Shown one piece after another: positions 12,817 through 21,849 of a DNA stretch of 64,000 nucleotides. A program made the position numbers and the translations under genes. The notes under the pieces are model-generated. The model was not told the origin of the DNA and did not search any database. It saw nothing but the letters and a program-made list of their open reading frames with translations. Source of the DNA: Galerina marginata (taxonomy: Eukaryota; Basidiomycota; Agaricomycetes; Agaricales; Galerinaceae); assembly GCA_023014335.1 (NCBI GenBank), contig JAECYW010000009.1, positions 1,860,001 through 1,924,000 of the forward strand. The letters run 5' to 3'. The number at the start of each line of letters is the position of its first letter. Position 1 is the first letter of the stretch.

Positions 12817-14217
12817 TCAAAGGGGGCGGCGTGAGGAAGATGGTGGGGCCGGTTGCCCGTTTGGTATGTGGTCGGAACACAGAGTGCTGGCAGGGCTCTT
12901 GCTTGAAAGTTGATTACGACCGCGAGGAAGTCTTTCCGCTATCATATCCAACCCCTCCAATAGCTCTCGCTTCCAGGCCTCGGGCTCCTTCCCCGCGAAA
13001 ACTTTTGAGGGGTCTCTAGACGGTTTCGATGTTGAGGTTGTCGGTATGTGAAGATCATCTTTCTCGCTAGGTGCGGTTGTTTTGGATGAGAGGTTGGCTT
13101 CTTTCCGAGGATACCCATCCAGCGCAGGCTCAAAAGTGGGCAAATTGGTGAGCTCGTCAACGGCGGTGAGAGAAGAGTGTAGTTCAGAATATGGTGCTTC
13201 TGTCGACACTGCGTTTTGAAGGTTCGTAATTGCCCCCAAATCTGCAGCAAATTTATTAGGAGAGAGGTTATTGCTTTTCAATGGCGTACCTGATGCCAAC
13301 TGATCCGAGAGCAAAGATTTATTAAGCCAGTTGTTTTCCATCCTAATGGCTTGCTGATTAACATTTCTTAGGGTTGTACGAAGTTTGCTGATGAGTTTAG
13401 CGTATGTCATGTTGTAGATCTCGGTTGTAGGGTAAAACATGTACGCCCAACCTGGACGTGTTTGAGACAGAATGGACATAGACGATGAGCTAGCGTACCT
13501 TGTAAGACCCACTTTCTACCAGCGTCGTTCGAGTCGAACTGGATGGTCTCATCCGAGCCACTAGTATGGGCCCCCTTTGTCACAATCATATTGATTGCTG
13601 CCCTAATTCGTTTTTCAATGTGACGCCGCATGTATCTGAATTGACCCATGCGCTTCTTGCTGGTGGAAATATGGAGGGACATTGGCACCCGGCGAGCCGC
13701 TCTCTCCAGGGCTAAATCGAGAAGTGCACCGCGAGGGATTATACGACGTGCAGGTATCAAAAGAGAATTGTAGTCGCGTTCGGGGTAAAGCTGGGAACTC
13801 AAGTCAAAACTTGAATTGGGGGGAATATTTGGCGCGTTGGAATTCCTCTTGCCGGTTAGTCCTGCTTTTTTCGCCCACTGCACCCTTTCCGTCCACGACA
13901 AGATAGGTGTCGCTGGGAATGGCCGGAGTTCGCGTAAAAGCAGACCCATTGGAAGCAGTTTGACTCCAATGGTGTCTGTCCGAATAATTGGGAATTTAAT
14001 TTTGGCGACTCCTGCAGCAGGGTGGGATGGGTCGACGACGAGACTACTCCCAAAGGTCGTTGAGAAAAAGAAAGGGTCTAGAGACCCGGGCGTTTGATTT
14101 CGCCACTGAAGCGTTGAGTTGATTATTCGGAGGCAAAATCAGGCAACTCACTTGAACTGAAGTGAACCGCGTCGATTTTGCTAAATTTCTGAGTTCAGGA
14201 CATCTCAACAGTCTCAT
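12817..14217 (-). CDS. Mitochondrial-type basic protein, tentative RnpA-like core
   Basis: Three exons join cleanly. The first starts at ATG 14217 and encodes a short Arg/Lys/Ser-rich, acid-free leader (MRLLRCPELRNLAKSTRF) typical of a mitochondrial presequence. It is followed by a GTGAGT intron to about 14105. A long second exon runs to a GTACGC donor near 13505, and joining it to the third exon creates KWVLQGWAYMFYPTTEIY. The central region PMSLHISTSKKRMGQ plus FRYMRRHIEKRIRAAINM is a basic helix preceded by a beta-like SKK segment. It is followed by the LISKLRTTL helix. This order resembles the bacterial RNase P protein (RnpA) fold, in which an RNR-type basic helix precedes a strand and a terminal helix. 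That similarity is my inference from pattern, not a database match. The C-terminal third is low-complexity Ser/Pro/Thr. A mitoribosomal or RNA-processing protein is the alternative. Confidence 0.65.
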
Positions 14218-14831
14218 GAAGGGTTTCTTTCAGTGGGTTCGACAGCTTTGCCCTAGCAGAGAACCCCAAGAGAGACTGATGCTTCAACCGTTGGTGGTGC
14301 AAAACCAGGAGATTGGCCTTCGGTGTTTGCCGACGCCTGTTGAGACGTCTGTTGCGTTCTGCGTTCTCCGTTTCGCCCAAGTGCGGTCGCAGATAACTGT
14401 TGCTCCGAGTCTCCTCTATTTGTCTGCCTTCAAGTTGAAGCGTGATGCTGGACACGTTTGTGTTGAGTGACCCAGACATTGTTTCTCGCCCAGTTCGAAC
14501 TTCGAAAGAACTGAGCACACAGTGTTTAGGTAGAAATCGTGTATTATCCTGGCTCTTGTTTGTTGACTGCCTTTCCAGAGTATATGCCAGCCTCATCTAA
14601 GGCAAAATGATTTCAAGAACGTCGTCCAAAGTTGTCCGGGTGCGAGAAGAGTGCTATTAAACACGATCGGTGAATGATCTTAAAAATGGGCTCATTAACA
14701 TGCAGAGCACAACAACAGAATCCAGTGGCATTCGAGAATGCGGAGATGCTCAGCAAGTCCAACGTCCAACTGAAATTTTGGTGATTGCTTTGAATTCCAT
14801 ACACCCCAATTGAGCCAAATAATAATAATAA
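14218..14831. other. Intergenic; no gene seen
   Basis: This is presumed promoter and leader space of the minus-strand mitochondrial-type gene plus the 3' flank of the exon at 14832-15020. An open minus-strand frame overlaps the first exon (14195-14596), but its composition and the splice pattern do not support it. Confidence 0.4.
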
Positions 14832-15020
14832 TCAGGCGGCGAATTCTTTGGCAAAGTCACTGGTCATCCCGTCCTTCAATCTGGGCAGGTCCATCGCGCG
14901 TGGATCATTTATTACGACGAAGTCTTTTGGGGGGAAATCAGTCTTCCTTACTTTATGGATGCGGTTCCCCTGCGAAGAACATTGTGATACAACATCGAAA
15001 CCCTCCTTGACTCGGAGTTT
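14832..15020 (-). pseudogene. Orphan 3' exon of an unrecognised gene next to the LTR element
   Basis: Reading minus, an acceptor-like TTGCAG lies just before 15020. It is followed by about 62 codons with balanced composition, including FDVVSQCSSQGNR, FPPKDFVVINDP and AMDLPRLKDGM, and ending EFAA stop. It looks like a genuine terminal exon, but I do not recognise the family. The presumed intron in front of it contains the insertion point of the LTR retrotransposon (15061-15065). Any upstream exons would therefore now lie beyond 20523, over 5 kb away. It could also be a chance ORF. Confidence 0.35.
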
Positions 15021-15060
15021 CTGCAACTCAGGTTAGCGTTGCGTATATAAGTCCGGGGGG

Positions 15061-15065
15061 TGGAT
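15061..15065. repeat. Target-site duplication, left copy (TGGAT)
   Basis: TGGAT directly precedes the left LTR and is repeated exactly at 20524-20528 directly after the right LTR. A 5-bp duplication is the expected product of LTR-retrotransposon integrase. Confidence 0.9.
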
Positions 15066-15465
15066 TGTAAGGAACCGTATCCGAAAGGGGAAGCCGAAAG
15101 GGAACGGCACGGAAACGACGTGAGAAATGAGGGAGTGCACGGACAAATAAGGAAGCGAGGGAAACAAGAGTAGGATTGTCGAGTACGGAACAATACACTG
15201 AGTTGATTCTACGAGGTGCTACGTAGAATACGAGGGGTTTATATATGAAAGAGAAAGAGGAGGTTGACGGAAGGAGTTTGGAATAGGACTAAGAGGCGGA
15301 CAAGGATACGAGAATAGACTGGGAAGGAGTGTGATCGAGACTGAATGGGAGGCAAACTAAGGAGTGAAGAGGGAAGACGAGGAAAAGAGAGAGGGAAGAT
15401 AAGATAAGATCGGAACGAGAACTCCGAGAGGTAATCCGAGCGGAATACCTGAGATGTTCATTACA
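15066..15465 (-). repeat. LTR, left copy (3' LTR in element orientation)
   Basis: This 400-bp repeat begins TGTAAGGAACC and ends GTTCATTACA. It matches 20124-20523 with only two differences that I could find. In both, this copy has CG where the other has CA (near 15083 and 15231). Confidence 0.93.
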
Positions 15466-15478
15466 TTACCCCCTTCTT
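15466..15478 (-). other. Candidate polypurine tract
   Basis: On the minus strand AAGAAGGGGGTAA abuts the TG end of the 3' LTR. Its position and composition fit the plus-strand primer site of an LTR element and set the orientation of the element. Confidence 0.6.
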
Positions 15479-18059
15479 AAGGACGGAGGTCACGGAATTT
15501 GCGGAATTCGGTGGGTGAGGGACTTACGCGACCGAAGTATGGGTTTTGGAGGGTAAAACTGGGAAGGAAAAAGAAGAAAAAATGTCGAGGTTGGAGATGA
15601 ACGTTACGAGGAATATTTTCGATTATCTTGACGTCGAAAGGTGAATAGGTTGGGAGATTGCGGAGACGTTCGGACCTCGGAGCGTTGGTGGTAAAATAAG
15701 TTTGAAAGAGTGGTTAAATGAATAAAAGAGAACCCGGGGTATAGTGTGTGCTGATGAACAAACACAGGAGTTGACAAGGAACTAAAATTTCTGAAGGTGG
15801 CAGTAAGGTGATCAGAAATGAATGTCGCGGGTTAAAAAAAGGAAAAGGCGGATAGACGCGCGTGGATGCGAATTTCGTAGGTCAAGTTGAGGGATGAGTA
15901 CACGCCGAAACCTTGATGGAACAATCGGAAAAGTTGGATGGGCGGAAGACCAGGGTGAACAGAAATTTTGCTGGATGAAGAAAGAATGAAAAGGGATGAG
16001 GCATCGAAAGGAAAGTGGTGGGACTTGGAACGTATACTAGCTTGAGGGCCATTGCCTTGCATGGCATGTACGAGTCCATTTTCCGTCATTTAAATTTAGA
16101 CACTCACTTAATTAGCAGCACAAATCTATTAACAAGAGCGAGTAAATTTACGACGAGGAAGACAGAACCGAAGCATGTAACCTATTTGCGCGTGGATCGA
16201 GGTCGGTTATTTTGTGAGGGTGCTGCGAGCAATGATGAGAACCTGCCCAACCACATTGATCATCTACTGGAATCTATGTGAATTTGACAAGCCAAGAACA
16301 AGCATTTCCAAAAGTACACACACAAGGTGGCAACGACGATGGGATCGGTGTCTTATGCTTACCTCCGCAGCCCTCCACCTTCCCAGCCCGCCACTCATGA
16401 CTTCCCTGTTCCTTGAGCTACCGAATGAGTCGGCACTGGCGTTGACGACAAAGGCTGCCGCCGCAGAAACGATGACTACTGTCGAACACGATATAGACGA
16501 CGATGAGAACAGCTTGCTTCCGAGCACCTTCATTTCTCCAATGGCCGCGCTGGCGAATCATTAATTAACGAGGGTTCATTGGGATGCTAGAACTAAGTAA
16601 GTAGGTATTCAACACCAATAGGAACTTGGATTCACCTTACACCGGATCTGAATGGCTGGTTGGGCTTGTCACTTCCAACTCCTTGCAAGCCTCATGCACC
16701 CCTTGGGTCATTGTCGAGGCAGTAAAGGCAAAACAAACGACGTTCCTGCTATCCAACAGCGTCTATGCAGGTGTGCGTGCGAATCGCACTTAGGTGCTGG
16801 CAGAGTGGAGGGGAGAGTGGGTGTTGACAGTGCAGCGGTACTGGGACAGCGAGCTATTAACTTTCGGGATAGCCAAAACCCTAGGAACAGAGAAATGAGA
16901 TTCATGATGGACATCGAAAGAGCGAGAGATGACCTTACTAGCTGGTGAGGGCCCGGGTATTTGTGACAACAGACACAGACAGTGCAGTCGCGCGGCGCCA
17001 TGGTGAACGCCGTGGCAGGAATGGGCATCCATCAATGAACTGGAAGGGCAGGCAGAAAATGGTTGGCTCGGCGTGAATGCAACCAAGCACAAATCACAAT
17101 ACCAGCACCAGCCGATCGTGAGCGGAGGGCAGGACTAAAGTGTGAACGGCGGGGAAAATGTACCAGCAAATGTTACAAAGGACTGCGGGGTGATAAGTAA
17201 CGACGAGAGAATCAAGGACGACGTGAGCGACGGCGACAAGACCAAAGTTGAACGTTGCCGACAAGGACGGGCAACTAAAAATAGAATGCGGCGTTTGCCG
17301 GCTCGTTGAGCGTTACACCTGCGCGATTTTTGACCGGTCCAGATCAATAAAAGAACGAGTCCTATAAATAGGACTCGTAATAAGAATGAAGGAACGGGGT
17401 GTGAAGTGAAGGAAATGGACTAAAGGCTCAACGGGTGATTTCTAGACATTGAACAAGAAGCATTCCGTCGGTGTTTCGGAAGGTGATAACGGTTTGAAGT
17501 AATAACCGTGTAAAATCATCGAGTTCAGAAAGAATGAGCTTGGGTGACGAAAGTAATCGCAGTTGAAAATGCCAAAAAGGAACGAGGAGGCGGAATGCAA
17601 TCTAGAAAAGATGAGCAAATCGGATGCGTCCATAGACTCACAGGTGTTGAGGTTCACGAGCTGCGCGAGTCATGCAATACAGTGGAAGGCGAAGCCACGC
17701 GGAAACGGAATACAAGCGTGGTGCCAAATGATCGAGCTGGGGAATTGCATTCATAACACGAGGATAGAAGATGGGAAGGAAAAGGAAGCTGGAAGTGTTG
17801 ATTTGCAAGAGTGAGAGTGGCGACGAAATGACGATCGCACAGAACTCGACGGGAAGGAAACAATCAAGAAACCTAGAAAGGTTGCAAACAACAAGGAGGA
17901 GAACCAAGATCCAAGAGATCCAAGAGATGAATCGGATATGAGATATTAACTTGAATACCAAATGAACGAGGCAGCAAGATTCCGAATGTTTGAGTGACTC
18001 GAGGAGAGGAGTGGCGTAGGAGGAAGATTAGGCGCCAAGAACAGGAATAAGCGCCAAGG

Positions 18060-18290
18060 AAGGAGAGGGACGTGACGAGAAGAGAGGAAGAGGATGAGAG
18101 ACGAGGGGAAGGATGAGAGATGAGGAGGAGGAAGGATGAGAGACCAGGAGGAAGGATGAGAGATGAGGAGAGGAGGGAAAGAGAGGAAGGGAGAGAAGGG
18201 AGAGAGACGAGGAGGAAACCGGATGAGATGAGAGACAAAAAGGAAGGATGAGAGATGAGGACGAAGGATGAGAGACAAGGATTAACACCA
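18060..18290. repeat. Degenerate purine-rich tandem repeat
   Basis: Many copies of units around GGAAGGATGAGAGA and GATGAGGAGGA run through this interval inside the retrotransposon. Minus-strand reading gives Ser/Leu/Pro low-complexity ORFs, which I regard as by-products of the repeat rather than genes. Confidence 0.75.
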
Positions 18291-18299
18291 CAGATGACT

Positions 18300-18470
18300 G
18301 GATGATCTGCGAGAGGGATTACAGAAGGATATCGCAGATGTATACCTTTATCCCCCTTTCAAGGCGACGCAGGAGCGGAAATCGTGGGGTTCGGAGAAAA
18401 AAATAGGCCCTAGATGTCGAAGACTCGAAAATCGTGGAGATAATCGGTGAAAAGTTGTCTTGACGTGAAG
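18300..18470 (-). mobile_element. Remnant of a second LTR-element 3' end inside the first
   Basis: Read on the minus strand, this stretch ends in RSCVALKGG stop and then a purine run GAAAGGGGGATAAAG. This matches the organisation of the outer element's tail (coding end, G-run, LTR start) but with different sequence. The lower-coordinate side begins a TGTAATCCCTC-like stretch that could be the start of a decayed LTR. No second copy of that stretch was found, so the remnant seems truncated. Confidence 0.45.
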
Positions 18471-20123
18471 GGATTGAGTAACGAGAGGGGGGTGAGGAAA
18501 AGAATGACGTAGAAAAAAAGAATGTGGGTGTGTCGAGAATGAAGGGCGAGATTACATGTTCAAGCCGAGACTATCCCGTGAACCAAGATGAGGGCGGAGC
18601 AACAAGACGAAAGTGTTATTGTGGAAGGGAGGTGGACACGATTTCGGCCAGGTGGGAATGGACCTGGGATTCCCATTGAAGGGTCGGAGAGGAAAACAAC
18701 GATGTATACTTCTAGAAGTGGAGATGACGCGAAAACGTCGAGAAGAAAGGTGTGATATGGTGTGCGGTTTGAGGAAAATCCGTACGATGTCGAGTCGCAA
18801 GGAGAAGGGACTGCTATGGTTGACGAAGCAGAATTGAAGCTTGAGGAATTCAGGAGCGACCCAAATAGAACAAGAAGGATGTCGACGAGTTGCGAGAAAC
18901 TTGAGAGGAAAGTGAGGAATGGTCTGCGTGATGGAAGTCATTTAGAACCGGAAGATAAGATGCTAGGAGACAGCCAGGATGCCTTGAGCTCAGCGCGACC
19001 GAAGCCGTTTAGAACCGCAGGCCAAGAACGAGGGAACTTGAAGATCTATAATTTGAAATTATACCGGAAATGAATGTTTCTGCGGTCGTTGGTCGTCTCG
19101 GCGAAGGATCGACCAACATAGATCTGGACAGAGGTGGGCGATCGTTAAGACGCAGGCCTAGGCCGATCGGGGAATGTCAAGGTACGAGGCTGATGGAGTT
19201 ACAAGACCGAAGCCTTTGCCAAAAGCGGGGACAGGAAAGTCGATGGTTGGCGCTGCAGCAGGAAAGAAGTAGATATCCACAGGCCGTCGACGTTGGGGAG
19301 AAAGAGAAATTGAATCAAGGAAAAGAATAGTGGAAGGATGTCCGAGAAGGACGAGAGGTGGCGGCAAGATAAGAGGCTGGAATGGTGGAGAGAAGGATGA
19401 GAGGTCCGGGCAATGATGGTCGTTTGGAACCGGGAGAGAGAAGGCGGCGAAGAGTTGTGCGGTGAAGAACCAACACGAATGGCATCCGACTTTGAAGGTC
19501 AGAGCCCAGAACAAGAGAGTGTGTCGAAGGCGATGACCTTTGCTTTGCGACACGAACACGATTCTTGATGCGGCGTAGGAACATACGACGGACGGAAAGA
19601 AATGTGAACATCGAAGGGAATGAGATGAGAGGCTGGTGGAGGCATGCAAGCGGTTGAAATTAGACTTGATCCTTTGCAGGAAGACCGCGTTGGCCAAAGA
19701 TGAACAGGGATGAACGAGAGGAACGAGGAACCAAGGAGGTCGAAAACGCGAAAGGCGAGAGCCTGAATTTGACGCGCGAAGTCAAATTATTGACCAAGGA
19801 ACGAGGAACCAGAACCAAGAAGACGAAAGGAAGCTCAGGGAAGTGCAACGAAGAGTGTAGAGGACAGATGGTGTGGAGAAACGGTGACTGCCAGGAAGGA
19901 AACTCGAGTGTGGTTGAGTAAACGCGAGTAGTAAGAGAGGCGGCGAGCCGGACCGACAGAGTTCGTAGCGCTCAAACGCGATTGACGAGCGCGAGCGGCT
20001 GACACGAATCAAGAAGCACTAAAAGAGTGAAAGGCGGCGTCAAGCTCAAGGAACAAGGAAGCGAGAGAAGACACCGGGTCGTCGACGAGCAGGGATTCGA
20101 GAGGTTGGTGGTAGAATCAAACT

Positions 20124-20523
20124 TGTAAGGAACCGTATCCAAAAGGGGAAGCCGAAAGGGAACGGCACGGAAACGACGTGAGAAATGAGGGAGTGCACGG
20201 ACAAATAAGGAAGCGAGGGAAACAAGAGTAGGATTGTCGAGTACGGAACAATACACTGAGTTGATTCTACGAGGTGCTACGTAGAATACAAGGGGTTTAT
20301 ATATGAAAGAGAAAGAGGAGGTTGACGGAAGGAGTTTGGAATAGGACTAAGAGGCGGACAAGGATACGAGAATAGACTGGGAAGGAGTGTGATCGAGACT
20401 GAATGGGAGGCAAACTAAGGAGTGAAGAGGGAAGACGAGGAAAAGAGAGAGGGAAGATAAGATAAGATCGGAACGAGAACTCCGAGAGGTAATCCGAGCG
20501 GAATACCTGAGATGTTCATTACA
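20124..20523 (-). repeat. LTR, right copy (5' LTR in element orientation)
   Basis: This is a direct repeat of 15066-15465 with TG...CA ends. On the minus strand the bases following it (AGTTTGATTCTACCACCAACC) should contain the primer-binding site. I cannot assign them confidently to the 3' end of a known tRNA. Confidence 0.93.
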
Positions 20524-20528
20524 TGGAT
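20524..20528. repeat. Target-site duplication, right copy (TGGAT)
   Basis: This is identical to 15061-15065 and directly adjoins the right LTR. Confidence 0.9.
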
Positions 20529-21055
20529 GTAACTATGTAATATACATTTTCGATTTTTGGCGCATGTAAATTACTAAATTTGTACTGTAAATTACAAAAC
20601 TTATTATGCACGTGACCAAATTTTCGGCAGCCCATGGGCAGGCGGACAATGCATAGGCCACTTCCAAAGCTTCTTTAATCCCATTGCAGAGATCGTTGGA
20701 CTTTATAAACTGACCCTCCAATGATGGTCCTGCTTTGCAGAGTGGACGCTGGGTCCAACTGCGAAGGAGGGGAAGCCAAAGTCCGGATTGTCCCGGTTGT
20801 CTACCCTTTTCAGGCTCCGGGAACTGGTCTATCTAAGGTCTATCGGCCCAGTTTAGGTACATATCAAGCCGGCGTCCATTCTCAAAGAAGATTTGCCCAG
20901 CTAAAGCTCACGAAAAATCTCAATAGCCCGCCAATTATATACATTATATACATGCCTCTCCTGGGCATATGTATATAATCTGTAATTTACTGTAAATTAC
21001 CTATGTAAATTACACTTGGTATAAAACCCCCCAATTAGATACGCAACCCTAACTC
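20529..21055. repeat. AT-rich stretch bounded by GTAAATTAC/GTAATTTAC motifs
   Basis: The motif GTAAATTAC or its reverse complement occurs at least twice near 20566-20596 and three times near 20983-21013, flanking a less AT-rich core. This suggests the eroded ends of a small inverted-repeat element. On the minus strand the core reads GQFIKSNDLCNGIKEALEVA in an open frame (20533-20721) that I do not recognise; it may be a captured or decayed gene fragment. Confidence 0.35.
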
Positions 21056-21690
21056 AGGTAGACGACTTTCAGAATCGACTAACGTCACGTGGTGTTATAT
21101 TTCCGTGACATCCATGATCAAATCGGGAAATAAAATAACGGAGAATTCATGGAGGAAGATTTTAGCTCCTCGTATTCCACTGGTACCGTAAAATGGACCT
21201 AGTTTCGATGGGTCTATATATTCTCTACACGCACAAAAAATAATCAAAGAATTTGAAGCAAAATTGGTTGAGCCTATACATTTCCAAAAATTGACACTTG
21301 AATGACCATCTTCTTGGGCGTTGCAATGGTAGCTCTCTCTCAATGTCTATGTCTCCTCCAAATTATGTGTTATTCTATGCCATAAAAACTTATTTTCCGC
21401 TAATGAGAGGGGTGTAAGGCTTAAATCTCCGTGTAGAAGATGCAGCACGGCTTAATTTGAGGCTCCAGGGTGGTGTAAATACCATTTTCCTATCTCCTCT
21501 ACCAAATCTGCATTTTCCTTCAAAATTTTTGCGGATTTGCATGCCTTAGACTTTCACCTATAGATGCTAGGTCCATACGGCGTGGCAGGTGCTCCAGAAT
21601 CGTACATAAAAGAGTTTCGGCAAAAGTTGCCCGTTTAGGATGCGTCACAGAGCTCACGTGACGTTAGTCGATTCTGAAAGTCGTCTACCT
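21056..21690. mobile_element. 635-bp element with perfect 36-bp terminal inverted repeats
   Basis: Positions 21056-21091 begin AGGTAGACGACTTTCAG and contain CACGTG at their inner end. They are the exact reverse complement of 21655-21690. The interior is AT rich and has no transposase-like ORF (longest about 82 codons), so this is a MITE-like non-autonomous DNA element. I see no clear target duplication at the outer edges. A loose outward match (CCCCAATT near both ends) hints that the repeats once extended further. Confidence 0.82.
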
Positions 21691-21849
21691 TCTAAAGAAT
21701 TGGGGATCCTAGGTATCATCAAATTGTGTAGTACCGATAAGTAGCATTGTATGGATTCTTCAAGTCCTGAATAGACATACTCAAGGCAAAGTTTGGGACC
21801 AGCCTTCTTTGCATGTCTGCGAAATACAATTCATCCTTTTCCGTGACAC

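Larger units (their letters stand above)
15066..20523 (-). mobile_element. LTR retrotransposon, 5,458 bp, Ty3-like, no intact Gag-Pol
   Basis: Two 400-bp direct repeats with TG...CA ends bound 4.66 kb of internal DNA and are flanked by a perfect 5-bp duplication. The minus orientation is indicated by a purine run (AAGAAGGGGGTAA) immediately before the downstream LTR when read on that strand, as expected for a polypurine tract. Just before it, the minus strand reads PPNSANSVTSVLKKGVM stop, which resembles the tail of fungal Ty3-type Pol proteins; an in-frame TAA interrupts it upstream. I found no reverse transcriptase, RNase H or integrase motif and no long ORF in the interior, which is strongly purine biased on the plus strand. 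The element is therefore either non-autonomous or has a decayed or rearranged interior, although its LTRs are nearly identical. Confidence 0.88.

Noticed and set aside
13100..14600. Open frames overlapping the mitochondrial-type gene in other phases
   Set aside because: The three-exon minus-strand model with clean splice joins explains the region better.
17870..18290. Long Ser/Leu/Pro ORFs on the minus strand
   Set aside because: They are translations of the GGATGAGAGA-type purine repeat inside the retroelement.
21095..21343. 82-codon ORF inside the 635-bp inverted-repeat element
   Set aside because: Too short and without transposase motifs; AT-rich chance frame.
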